From positions 1-46,716 of the forward strand of contig JAEYPL010000353.1 of NCBI GenBank assembly GCA_023410905.1: a DNA stretch of 46,716 nt. The letters are read 5' to 3'. Positions within the stretch are counted from its first letter, which is position 1. Each line of letters starts with the position of its first letter. The notes beneath the pieces were generated by a model, which was not told where the DNA came from, ran no database searches, and worked only from the letters and a program-made list of their open reading frames with translations. Both the position numbers and the translations under genes were made by a program. This document shows, one piece after another, positions 8,207 to 15,356 of the stretch. This stretch comes from Pseudomonadota bacterium. Lineage in GTDB: Bacteria > Pseudomonadota > Alphaproteobacteria > Rhizobiales > Hyphomicrobiaceae.

Positions 8207-9049
8207 ATGACCAGCCGAGATCTGTCATACATCGTCAGGGACCAGAAGCCCCTGGTGCTCGGGGAGAACGTGTCCGTCGGCAATGCATGTCGAGCCATGC
8301 GGAGCCGCGGAGTCGGCTCGGTGCTCGTCGTGGGTGCTACGAATAGCCTGACGGGCATCTTCACGGGCCGTGACGCTGTACGGCTTATTGTGAAAGTCGA
8401 CGATGCAGCCGAGGTGCCGCTCGTGAAGGCGATGACGCGCGGGCCCGTCGTTATTCCTCCGACATCACGGGCGATCGATGCGCTACGCGCAATGGCCGAC
8501 GCGGAGTGCCGGCATCTGCCCGTCGTCCACGAGGGTACGATATATGGAGTCCTTTCCCATAGGGACTTCAAGGGCATGGAGCTGGAAGAGTTCTTGAGGC
8601 AGCAGCGGGGAAGGTCGACCGGTAAAGCGCTTGATCGCAATGTCTCGGATGCGATGGTGCCAACGAGCCCGCTCATTCTCCCGTCATCTAAGACGATGCA
8701 AGAGGCGTGCCGCTCCATGCGCAGGCGCAAGTCCGGTTGCGCGCTCGTTGTCGATGATCAGGACCAACTGGTCGGGATCTTCACGGGGCGCGATGCCGTG
8801 CGCGCCATTGCCGAGGGCAAGAAGTCGGGATCGACGGAGCTTTCGAGCGCCATGACCAAACCTCCGCTGACGATTGCTCCGGAGCGCCACGCCGTCGAAG
8901 CGTTGCGCATCATGAGCGACTGCGGCTTTCGACACCTGCCTGTAGTCGAGAACAGTAAGATCCGAGGTGTGGTGACACGGAGTAGTTTCACCGCCGTCGA
9001 ACTGGATCGATTGGATGAAGAGGAGCACCTCAAAGAGTGCATCTGGTAG
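8207..9049 (+). CDS. Four-CBS-domain protein
   Basis: A 280-residue soluble protein made of two CBS pairs (Bateman modules). CBS1 covers about residues 8-62 (VGSVLVVGATNSLTGIFTGRD), CBS2 about 72-132 (CRHLPVVHEGTIYGVLSHRD), CBS3 about 148-205 (SGCALVVDDQDQLVGIFTGRD) and CBS4 about 215-272 (FRHLPVVENSKIRGVVTRSS). The first and third, and the second and fourth, are closely similar, so the protein arose by duplication of a CBS pair. CBS pairs commonly bind adenine nucleotides; no effector domain is attached, so it may act as an energy-state sensor in trans. It lies downstream of a perfect FNR-type box and 76 bp ahead of a Usp gene, with which it may be cotranscribed. Confidence 0.9.
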   Translation: MTSRDLSYIVRDQKPLVLGENVSVGNACRAMRSRGVGSVLVVGATNSLTGIFTGRDAVRLIVKVDDAAEVPLVKAMTRGPVVIPPTSRAIDALRAMADAECRHLPVVHEGTIYGVLSHRDFKGMELEEFLRQQRGRSTGKALDRNVSDAMVPTSPLILPSSKTMQEACRSMRRRKSGCALVVDDQDQLVGIFTGRDAVRAIAEGKKSGSTELSSAMTKPPLTIAPERHAVEALRIMSDCGFRHLPVVENSKIRGVVTRSSFTAVELDRLDEEEHLKECIW

Positions 9050-9125
9050 GTCGGGCAGTCCTCAGAATGTGGCCGGAAACTATGGCGAGAACAGGCTCTG
9101 GGCAAAAGGCGACTAGGAGATCTCC

Positions 9126-9563
9126 ATGTACAAGCACATCTTGATTGCGACTGACGGATCGGATCTGGCCCGCAGGGCGGTCGTCGAGGGCCTGAACTTT
9201 GCAAAAGCCCTAGGTGCGCAGGTGACGATTGCCACGGTCACCGAACCATGGGCGACCCAGATGGTTGGAGAAGCAGCAATTGCCTTCCCTTATGAGACCT
9301 ACAACAAGACTATGGCGGCCAATGCGGCGGAGATCCTGGCAGGAGCGAGTGACGCGGCAAGGAACGCCAACGTTCGCTGCTCGACAGTGCACGTTCGCGA
9401 GCGGCATGCTGCAGAGGGAATTCTGGAAGCTGCAAAGGCCAATGGTTGCGATCTCATTGTGATGGCGTCGCATGGCCGTCGGGGCTTGGCGAAGCTGATG
9501 ATTGGCAGCCAGGCCCAAAAGGTGGTGACGCACAGTACTATCCCCGTCCTGATCTGTCGTTGA
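9126..9563 (+). CDS. Universal stress protein (UspA family)
   Basis: A 145-residue Usp domain starting YKHILIATDGSDLARRAV and ending SHGRRGLAKLMIGSQAQKV before TIPVLICR. The nucleotide loop has Ala instead of the first Gly (MASHG), with the remaining G-9X-G-S intact, a common variant. AGGAGATCTCC precedes the ATG. Its upstream neighbour is the four-CBS gene and its downstream neighbour a small membrane-anchored cytochrome c beginning about 25 bp after its stop. The Usp-then-cytochrome order recurs at 19054-19958. No FNR-type box lies directly upstream, so expression from the CBS promoter is likely. Confidence 0.93.
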   Translation: MYKHILIATDGSDLARRAVVEGLNFAKALGAQVTIATVTEPWATQMVGEAAIAFPYETYNKTMAANAAEILAGASDAARNANVRCSTVHVRERHAAEGILEAAKANGCDLIVMASHGRRGLAKLMIGSQAQKVVTHSTIPVLICR

Positions 9564-9588
9564 ATGGTGCCGTCGAGTGTCGCGCCAA

Positions 9589-9964
9589 ATGTCAAAGCGG
9601 AATGTTATTTTATCTGTCGTCGTGGTTCTGTTGCTGCTCGCTGCTCTATCGACGCTCGCTCCCGGCCAGCAGTCAGCGCGCGATCTCGGAAGGGTTCTGG
9701 TCGAACGGGAGTGCGCTCGGTGTCATTCGGTCTCGCGCACTGGCCAGAGCCGTCACACGTCCGCGCCGCCTTTCCGTGACCTTTCGAAGAAGTATCCCAT
9801 CGACAGTCTCGCCGGGGCTTTGGCGGAAGGTATTCGTCGGCGGGCACAAAGACATGCCTGAATTTCTCTTCGAGCCGCACGACATCGAGGCGATCCTCGC
9901 GTATATCTCCAGTCTCGGAGAACAGGCCGTCAACCAATCGCATTCTTCTCGACGACACAGGTGA
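9589..9964 (+). pseudogene. Small c-type cytochrome, frameshifted
   Basis: From ATG at 9589 the product has an N-terminal membrane segment (VILSVVVVLLLLAALSTLA) followed by RECARCHSV-type heme attachment (ECARCH) and PPFRDLSKKYPIDSLAGALAEGI. At about 9830-9842 the frame is lost. The expected continuation GGHKDMPEFLFEPHDIEAIL, including the axial Met, is read one frame over and ends at 9964. The paralogue at 24273-24602 reads EGIVVGHKDMPEFLFEP without interruption, which shows where the break lies. Either a one-base insertion or two-base loss inactivated the gene, or the base is a sequencing error. It sits directly behind a Usp gene. If repaired it would be a monoheme periplasmic electron carrier of about 125 residues. 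Confidence 0.8.
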
Positions 9965-10010
9965 AAAGGCGGCCGCGAATGCTCCCGATGGCTGTCCTCT
10001 CAACGTCTAA

Positions 10011-10412
10011 CTACGTCTTTGACGGCACCTCCGGTTTGGTGCTTGGGGGGGCAATAAGCCGAGGCACATCCGGATTGGTTCGCAAAGTTTCCAGGTAAGC
10101 GAGAATGTCTTGGATCTCCTCCCGCGTGATCTGCGTGTCGGGCATCGGCATGTGCGGCAGGATGAGTGTGTTACTGATGCGGTCAGCCGATTGTCCGGGA
10201 CGATTCGCTATGCCCCGAAACGTGCCAATTCCCTCCGGCGCGGACTTCCCCGAGGCATCGATCAAGTGGCAGTTGGCGCACAGGCGCACAGCCAACTCGC
10301 GCCCCCGCGATGCCGAGGGTTCGAATGTCTGAGCCAACACGCGAGAGCCCTGGAAACTGATACCAGCCACCAGCACTGCCATGAAGACCAGATTGCCCGT
10401 GCATTTCCACAT
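10011..10412 (-). CDS. Monoheme c-type cytochrome
   Basis: A 133-residue exported cytochrome. An N-terminal signal segment (residues about 8-27, ending SRVLAQ) is followed by the heme site CANCH at 45-49. The rest of a class I fold follows: IGTFRGIANRP, the axial-Met region LPHMPMPDTQIT, and a C-terminal helix REEIQDILAYLETLR. It should work in the periplasm as an electron carrier or an oxidase/reductase subunit. The C-terminal tail is Pro/Lys-rich. It is convergent with the frameshifted cytochrome that ends at 9964, only 46 bp away, and has no obvious operon partner. It is more distant in sequence from the other small cytochromes of the window, which share a RYP...GH..MP pattern. Confidence 0.9.
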   Translation of the reverse strand: MWKCTGNLVFMAVLVAGISFQGSRVLAQTFEPSASRGRELAVRLCANCHLIDASGKSAPEGIGTFRGIANRPGQSADRISNTLILPHMPMPDTQITREEIQDILAYLETLRTNPDVPRLIAPPSTKPEVPSKT

Positions 10413-10870
10413 GTTTCAGGCTCCCAAGTACGGCGGCAGATGGCGGCACTGGCTCATCAAGCGGCTCTATTGCCTGGCTCGTCCTTGATACAGCGCAAAC
10501 GCGCGTTGCTGTCTGCCGATATAGCTGACGGTCTCCTTCGCGCTTTGCGGGGTCTGCTTGTCTTACTGTCTCATCGTGTCCCACCTGGGGGAAGGAGGAG
10601 CCAGCAACTCTCTCTTGCGCAATCAGCTCAAATTGTTCGGCAGCTCCTGACGGGGAGAAGGGCAAGAGTAAGGCCGCCATGGCCCTGCGCAAGAGTGCCG
10701 GTACTTACCGCAGAGCAGTTCTGGGTCCTCCGCGACGAGCACGTATCACTGTCCTGAATGCCGCGCTTCGTCGAATTCCGAAGCGAGATGTCCCCGACGC
10801 CGAGCCAGAAGATGCAGAAATATCTGCTGTGCGTTGTTGCGCTCAGAGCGACGCGCAGATCTAGAACAGC
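10413..10870. other. Intergenic region without a recognisable gene
   Basis: About 460 bp between the cytochrome c gene and the end of the P-type ATPase gene. Short open frames exist on both strands but none has a recognisable domain, a good ribosome-binding site or plausible composition. A weak TTGAT-N4-CGCAA string near 10486 does not meet the FNR-box pattern used here. Confidence 0.5.
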
Positions 10871-13606
10871 CTAGCTATTTAGCTTGAGGACGCCCAACGG
10901 CTGGATGAGTTGCTTTTCAAGCTCGAGAATGGCCATTGCCACCACGCCGACAGCAATGATCATAAGGCCGTCGAACATGCTGACCGGTTTCGTCGCGAAC
11001 AGCGTGTGCATGACGGGCAGATAGGTGAAGGCGAGCTGTGCGACGATGGTAGCGCCAACGGCAAGCAGAACCGCCGGCGTACCCAGTGCACCACGCCACG
11101 TGAACGAGGTCATGTGGAGATAGCGCACATTGAAGAGATAGAAGATCTCGAGCACCACGATTGTATTGACGACCATGGTGCGCGCCGTGTCCACATCCAG
11201 CCCGCGACCGAGCGCATAGAAGAAGATCCCCAGGGCTCCCGCGAGGAAAATCAGCGAAACGAAGACGACGCGCCAGACGAGGAACGGCGACAGCAGACCG
11301 GCGTTCGCCGCTCGCGGCGGCCGGCGCATGACGTTCGGCTCGGGCGGCTCGAAGGCGAGCACGAGACCGAGCGTAATCGTCGTGATCATGTTGATCCAGA
11401 GGATCTGCACCGGCGTCATCGGCATCGTGAATCCGAGGAGGATCGCGGCAATCACGGTCAGCGCCTCGCCGCCGTTGGTCGGAAGAGTCCAGGCCGTGAC
11501 CTTCTGGATGTTGTCGTAGACCGTTCGCCCCTCGTGCACGGCAGATACGATCGAAGCGAAGTTGTCGTCGAGCAGCACGATCTCGGAGGCTTCCTTGGCG
11601 ACCTCCGTCCCCTTGTGGCCCATCGCGATACCGACATCGGCCTGCTTGATGGACGGCGCATCGTTGACGCCGTCTCCCGTCATCGCGACGACGGCGCCCT
11701 TGGCCTGCAGGGCCCGCACGACGCGCAGCTTGTGCTCCGGGCTCGTCCGCGCGAGCACCGTCGCCTCCTCGACGATCCTGCCGAGCTCCTCATCGGACAT
11801 GGTATCGACATCGGCGCCCGTCAGGACATGTGGCGCCTGGTCGAGACCGAGCTGCCGGGCGATCGCAGCAGCCGTCGCTGCGTGGTCGCCGGTGATCATC
11901 TTCACGGAGATGCCGGCCGTGCGGCATTCGGCGATGGCCGTCATGGCCTCGTCGCGCGGCGGATCGATGAAGCCGACGATGCCGAGAAAGACGAGATCAC
12001 GCTCGACATCATCGAACGTGAGGCGCGCCGCACCATCGGGCGCGGGCTTCATGGCGAAGCCGAGAACCCGCTCGCCGCGCGCCGCGATGTCGGCGATTCG
12101 ACACGCCCAGAACGCACGATCGATCGGCATCTCGGCGTGGCCATCGGCCTGCAAGGCACTCATATCGAGCACGCGCTCCGGTGCCCCTTTGACGAGCACG
12201 ACCTTGCCGCCGTAGGGGACATGGCACAGCGTCGCCATGAAGCGGTGCTGCGCATCGAACGGAATCTCGTCGATCCGCGACCACTCCGCGCGAATGCTGT
12301 CTGCGTCGAATCCGGCCTTCGCCGCAAGAGTGACGAGCGCGCCTTCCATGGGATCACCGTTGACCGTCCAGGCATCGCCCGCCTTGGCGAGGTGTGCGTC
12401 GTTGCACAGCAGGCCGGCGCGAATGAGCGTCAGGGCCGCGGCCCGGCTGGCCTCGCCCTGCGCCCCGTCCGGTACGGTGAGATCTCCATGCGGCGCGTAG
12501 CCGGCCCCGCCGACGACAACTTCGCCATCGGCGACGACGACCCGGCGAGCGGTCATCTCGTTGCGCGTCAGCGTGCCCGTCTTGTCCGAACAGATGACCG
12601 ACGTCGCCCCCAGCGTCTCGACCGCGGGCAGACGGCGGATGACCGCGTTGCGCGCCGCCATCCGTTGCACGCCGATCGCCAGCGTGATCGTGATGACCGC
12701 CGGCAATCCTTCCGGCACCACACCGACAGCCAGCGCGACGACGGCAATCAAGGCATCCGCCCAGTCGAAGCCGCGCACCAGCACCGCGAAGGCGAACAGC
12801 AGCGCGGCGCCCACCAAGGCAACCACAGTGAACCAGCGGCCGAAGCGGTTGATCTGCCGGAGCAGCGGCGTCGTGAGCTGCTGCACATCCCCGAGCAGTG
12901 TGCTGATGCGGCCGATCTCGGTGGCGCGCCCCGTCGCGATGACCACGCCGTTTCCCTGCCCCGCGGCCACCATGGTGCCCGAATAGGCCATGCCGCCGCG
13001 ATCGCCCAGGGGTGCCTCGGCGCCAACGGGCGCCTCATTCTTTTCCGAGGCCACCGACTCTCCAGTGAGCGCGGCCTCGTCGATCAGCAGGCCCCGCGCC
13101 CGCAGCAGGCGGACATCCGCCGGCACGCGGTCGCCCGCCTCGATGAGAACGATGTCGCCGGGCACGATCTCCGCCACCGCAATGCTTTCGCGATGGCCGT
13201 CGCGCAGCACATGGCCGCGCGGCGAGATCATGTTCCGGATGGCGGCGAGGGCGTTCTCCGCCTTGCCTTCCTGAGCGAAGCCGACGATCGCGTTGACGAG
13301 CACGACGGCCAGGATCACGGCCGCGTCGATGCCATGGCCGAGCGTCCACGCCGCCAGCGCACCCGCGAGGAGGAAGTAGATGAGGGCGTTGTTGAACTGG
13401 GAGAGAAAGCGAATGAGCGCGCCACGTGCCGGCGGCGCCGGGAGCTCGTTCTTCCCGTACCGGGCGAGACGCTCCGCCGCCTCCGCGCTCGTCAGGCCGG
13501 TCGGCCGGCTCGCGAACGCGGCGAGCACCTCGGCGGCTTCGAGCGCATGGTGGGGGCGGTCGATGGTTGAATGTGCCCCGCTCCGAGCGCCTGCATTGGA
13601 ATCCAT
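10871..13606 (-). CDS. P2-type cation-transporting ATPase (Ca2+/PMR1-like)
   Basis: A 911-residue P-type ATPase. In order: N-terminal cation-ATPase domain (ALEAAEVLAAFASRPTGLTS), two membrane helices, actuator domain with TGES at 181-184, helices 3-4 with VVPEGLPA at about 297-303, phosphorylation motif CSDKTGTLT with D341, nucleotide-binding domain, GDGVNDAPS hinge, and a C-terminal helix block with the cation-ATPase C domain. The PEGLPA motif and six C-terminal helices place it with P2 (Ca2+, or Na+/K+-like) pumps, not heavy-metal pumps. The frame continues 35 codons upstream, but ATG at 13606 follows AGGAG and gives a natural N terminus. It is divergent from the kinase-like gene at 13779 across an FNR-type box. 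The transported ion is inferred only to class. Confidence 0.9.
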   Translation of the reverse strand: MDSNAGARSGAHSTIDRPHHALEAAEVLAAFASRPTGLTSAEAAERLARYGKNELPAPPARGALIRFLSQFNNALIYFLLAGALAAWTLGHGIDAAVILAVVLVNAIVGFAQEGKAENALAAIRNMISPRGHVLRDGHRESIAVAEIVPGDIVLIEAGDRVPADVRLLRARGLLIDEAALTGESVASEKNEAPVGAEAPLGDRGGMAYSGTMVAAGQGNGVVIATGRATEIGRISTLLGDVQQLTTPLLRQINRFGRWFTVVALVGAALLFAFAVLVRGFDWADALIAVVALAVGVVPEGLPAVITITLAIGVQRMAARNAVIRRLPAVETLGATSVICSDKTGTLTRNEMTARRVVVADGEVVVGGAGYAPHGDLTVPDGAQGEASRAAALTLIRAGLLCNDAHLAKAGDAWTVNGDPMEGALVTLAAKAGFDADSIRAEWSRIDEIPFDAQHRFMATLCHVPYGGKVVLVKGAPERVLDMSALQADGHAEMPIDRAFWACRIADIAARGERVLGFAMKPAPDGAARLTFDDVERDLVFLGIVGFIDPPRDEAMTAIAECRTAGISVKMITGDHAATAAAIARQLGLDQAPHVLTGADVDTMSDEELGRIVEEATVLARTSPEHKLRVVRALQAKGAVVAMTGDGVNDAPSIKQADVGIAMGHKGTEVAKEASEIVLLDDNFASIVSAVHEGRTVYDNIQKVTAWTLPTNGGEALTVIAAILLGFTMPMTPVQILWINMITTITLGLVLAFEPPEPNVMRRPPRAANAGLLSPFLVWRVVFVSLIFLAGALGIFFYALGRGLDVDTARTMVVNTIVVLEIFYLFNVRYLHMTSFTWRGALGTPAVLLAVGATIVAQLAFTYLPVMHTLFATKPVSMFDGLMIIAVGVVAMAILELEKQLIQPLGVLKLNS

Positions 13607-13697
13607 TCGAACCAAGTTCTCCTTTTCGCAATCGACAGCACGTCGGCGAACCGTAAGACTCTGCAGAGAACCTTGCGGTAATCGGCGCCGCCAGCCA

Positions 13698-13711
13698 TTG
13701 ATGAGGGTCAA
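13698..13711. promoter_or_regulatory. FNR/FixK-type box between cation ATPase and AAA-protein operon
   Basis: TTGATGAGGGTCAA fits TTGAT-N4-GTCAA, a common FixK/FNR variant. The centre is about 74 bp upstream of the GTG start at 13779 and about 98 bp upstream of the divergent ATPase start at 13606. The spacing favours the plus-strand operon; control of both is possible. Confidence 0.7.
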
Positions 13712-13778
13712 CGCAGCGATCCGCCGGCCCGCATAGTTGGAAGCGCATCGGCATCGTGACTGGCGCGGAGGCGCCCGT

Positions 13779-15356
13779 GTGAACAGACAGGCTCTGACAC
13801 AAGCGCCCGAAGATCAAGCGGAGGTCATCCGCTTCCTGTCCGATCCCGCGTCCCATACCGGGCCGGGCCCCGTCGAGTGCGTCGAAACGCACGGCAACCT
13901 TGTGTTCCTCTCCGGTGACGACGCCTGGAAAATCAAACGTGCCGTACGCTTCGACTACATGGACTTTTCGACACTCGGGAAACGCCGAGAGGCGTGCGAG
14001 CGGGAAGTCGCCATCAACCGCCGCTTCTCGCCCGACTTTTATCTCGAATGCGCCGCGATCACGCGGTCGGCCAGCGGGGGCCTGGCGTTCGCCGGCGACG
14101 GCGAGGTTGTCGAGTGGGCCGTTCACATGCGGCGCTTCAGGCAGGAGGCCCTGCTCAGCCACTTAGCGATGAACGGCCAGCTATCGGACGATCTGGCGAA
14201 GAGCCTGGCCGACGTCGTGCACGCCTCGCACGCCGATGCCGAACGCAGCCCGCGTTCATCGGGCAGCGAGTCCATGCGCGCGCTCGTGCGCTCCGTTTGC
14301 GCATCGCTCGGCGCGTGCACGGCGCTTGATCGCGACGATGTGGCCCGGCTCACGGACGGATTGACTGCCGAAGCCGACAAGAATGCGCGTCTGCTCGACC
14401 GCCGGGCCGCCGACGGGTTCGTGCGCCACTGCCATGGTGATCTCCACCTCGCCAATGTCGTCGTCTGGCAGGGCCGACCGGCGCTGTACGACGCCATCGA
14501 GTTCGACGATGCGATGGCGACGATCGATACGCTCTACGACCTCGCGTTCCTGCTCATGGATCTCGATCGGCATGGACAGCGGCGCGCAGCCAACATCGTC
14601 CTGAACCGCTATATCTGGCGCAGCGGGGAGCGAAGCGACCTCGAAGGCCTCGCGGCCCTGCCACTGTTTTTCGGCCTCCGCGCGGCGATCCGCGCGATGG
14701 TGACGATCGACCGGGCGAACCAGGAGGATACCGCAGCAGCCGCGCGCGATCTGGAACGCGCCCGCGCGTACCTCGGCGCGACCCTCGGATACATCGCGCC
14801 GCCTGCACCACGTCTGATCGCGATCGGCGGCCATTCCGGCACGGGAAAGACGACCCTCGCCGCATCCCTCGCGCCATCGATCGGTCGCGCACCCGGCGCC
14901 ATGCATTTCAGAAGCGACCTCGAACGCAAGTCGGCAGCGGGCGTCGGCGAGCTGGAGCGCCTGCCGGCCAACTCCTACACGAGGGAAGCCAGCGCGCGCA
15001 TCTATGCAGTGCTCGAGGATAAGGCGCGCATGGCTCTTGCTGCGGGCCGTGCAGTCATCGTCGATGCAGTCTACGAGAGCGAGATGGAACGCCGCGACAT
15101 CGAGGCCGTCGCAGCGCAGCTCGGATTGCCTTTCGATGGAGTCTGGCTGACGGCGGACCGCGATACTCTCAGGGCTCGTGTCGGCGCACGGCAGAACGAT
15201 GCCTCCGATGCAACGCCGGACGTCGTCGACAAGCAACTGCAATACGATATCGGCACGATGTCCCCCGCATGGCGCATTGTCGATGCCGGCCGCGCCGCCG
15301 ATGAGACGCTGCGTCTCGTCGCATCCCACCTCCGTCTCACTCCGGAGACCCCATGA
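13779..15356 (+). CDS. Aminoglycoside-phosphotransferase-like / AAA (P-loop kinase) fusion protein
   Basis: A 525-residue two-domain protein. The N-terminal half resembles APH/kinase-fold proteins: WKIKRAVRFDYMDFSTLGKR near residue 50, then the Brenner-type loop HCHGDLHLANVV at about 217-228 and an acidic EFDD. The C-terminal third is a zeta-toxin/gluconate-kinase-like P-loop domain with Walker A GGHSGTGKTT (350-359) and RSDLERK further on. The GTG at 13779 is chosen because GGAGG stands 7 bp upstream; the frame itself is open from 13737. It overlaps the next gene by ATGA. Family members often sit in FixK- or DosR-like dormancy regulons; the substrate of either domain is unknown, so no phosphotransfer reaction is claimed. 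Confidence 0.85.
   Translation: MNRQALTQAPEDQAEVIRFLSDPASHTGPGPVECVETHGNLVFLSGDDAWKIKRAVRFDYMDFSTLGKRREACEREVAINRRFSPDFYLECAAITRSASGGLAFAGDGEVVEWAVHMRRFRQEALLSHLAMNGQLSDDLAKSLADVVHASHADAERSPRSSGSESMRALVRSVCASLGACTALDRDDVARLTDGLTAEADKNARLLDRRAADGFVRHCHGDLHLANVVVWQGRPALYDAIEFDDAMATIDTLYDLAFLLMDLDRHGQRRAANIVLNRYIWRSGERSDLEGLAALPLFFGLRAAIRAMVTIDRANQEDTAAAARDLERARAYLGATLGYIAPPAPRLIAIGGHSGTGKTTLAASLAPSIGRAPGAMHFRSDLERKSAAGVGELERLPANSYTREASARIYAVLEDKARMALAAGRAVIVDAVYESEMERRDIEAVAAQLGLPFDGVWLTADRDTLRARVGARQNDASDATPDVVDKQLQYDIGTMSPAWRIVDAGRAADETLRLVASHLRLTPETP

Noticed and set aside
10486..10499. TTGATACAGCGCAA as an FNR-type box for the cytochrome at 10412
   Set aside because: The right half (CGCAA) has two mismatches and the distance (about 81 bp) is off the pattern of the other sites.
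10910..13570. An 886-codon open frame on the plus strand
   Set aside because: It is antisense to the P-type ATPase, whose motifs are complete on the minus strand; the plus frame is rich in Arg/His/Asp/Gly with no domain and reflects GC-rich codon mirroring.
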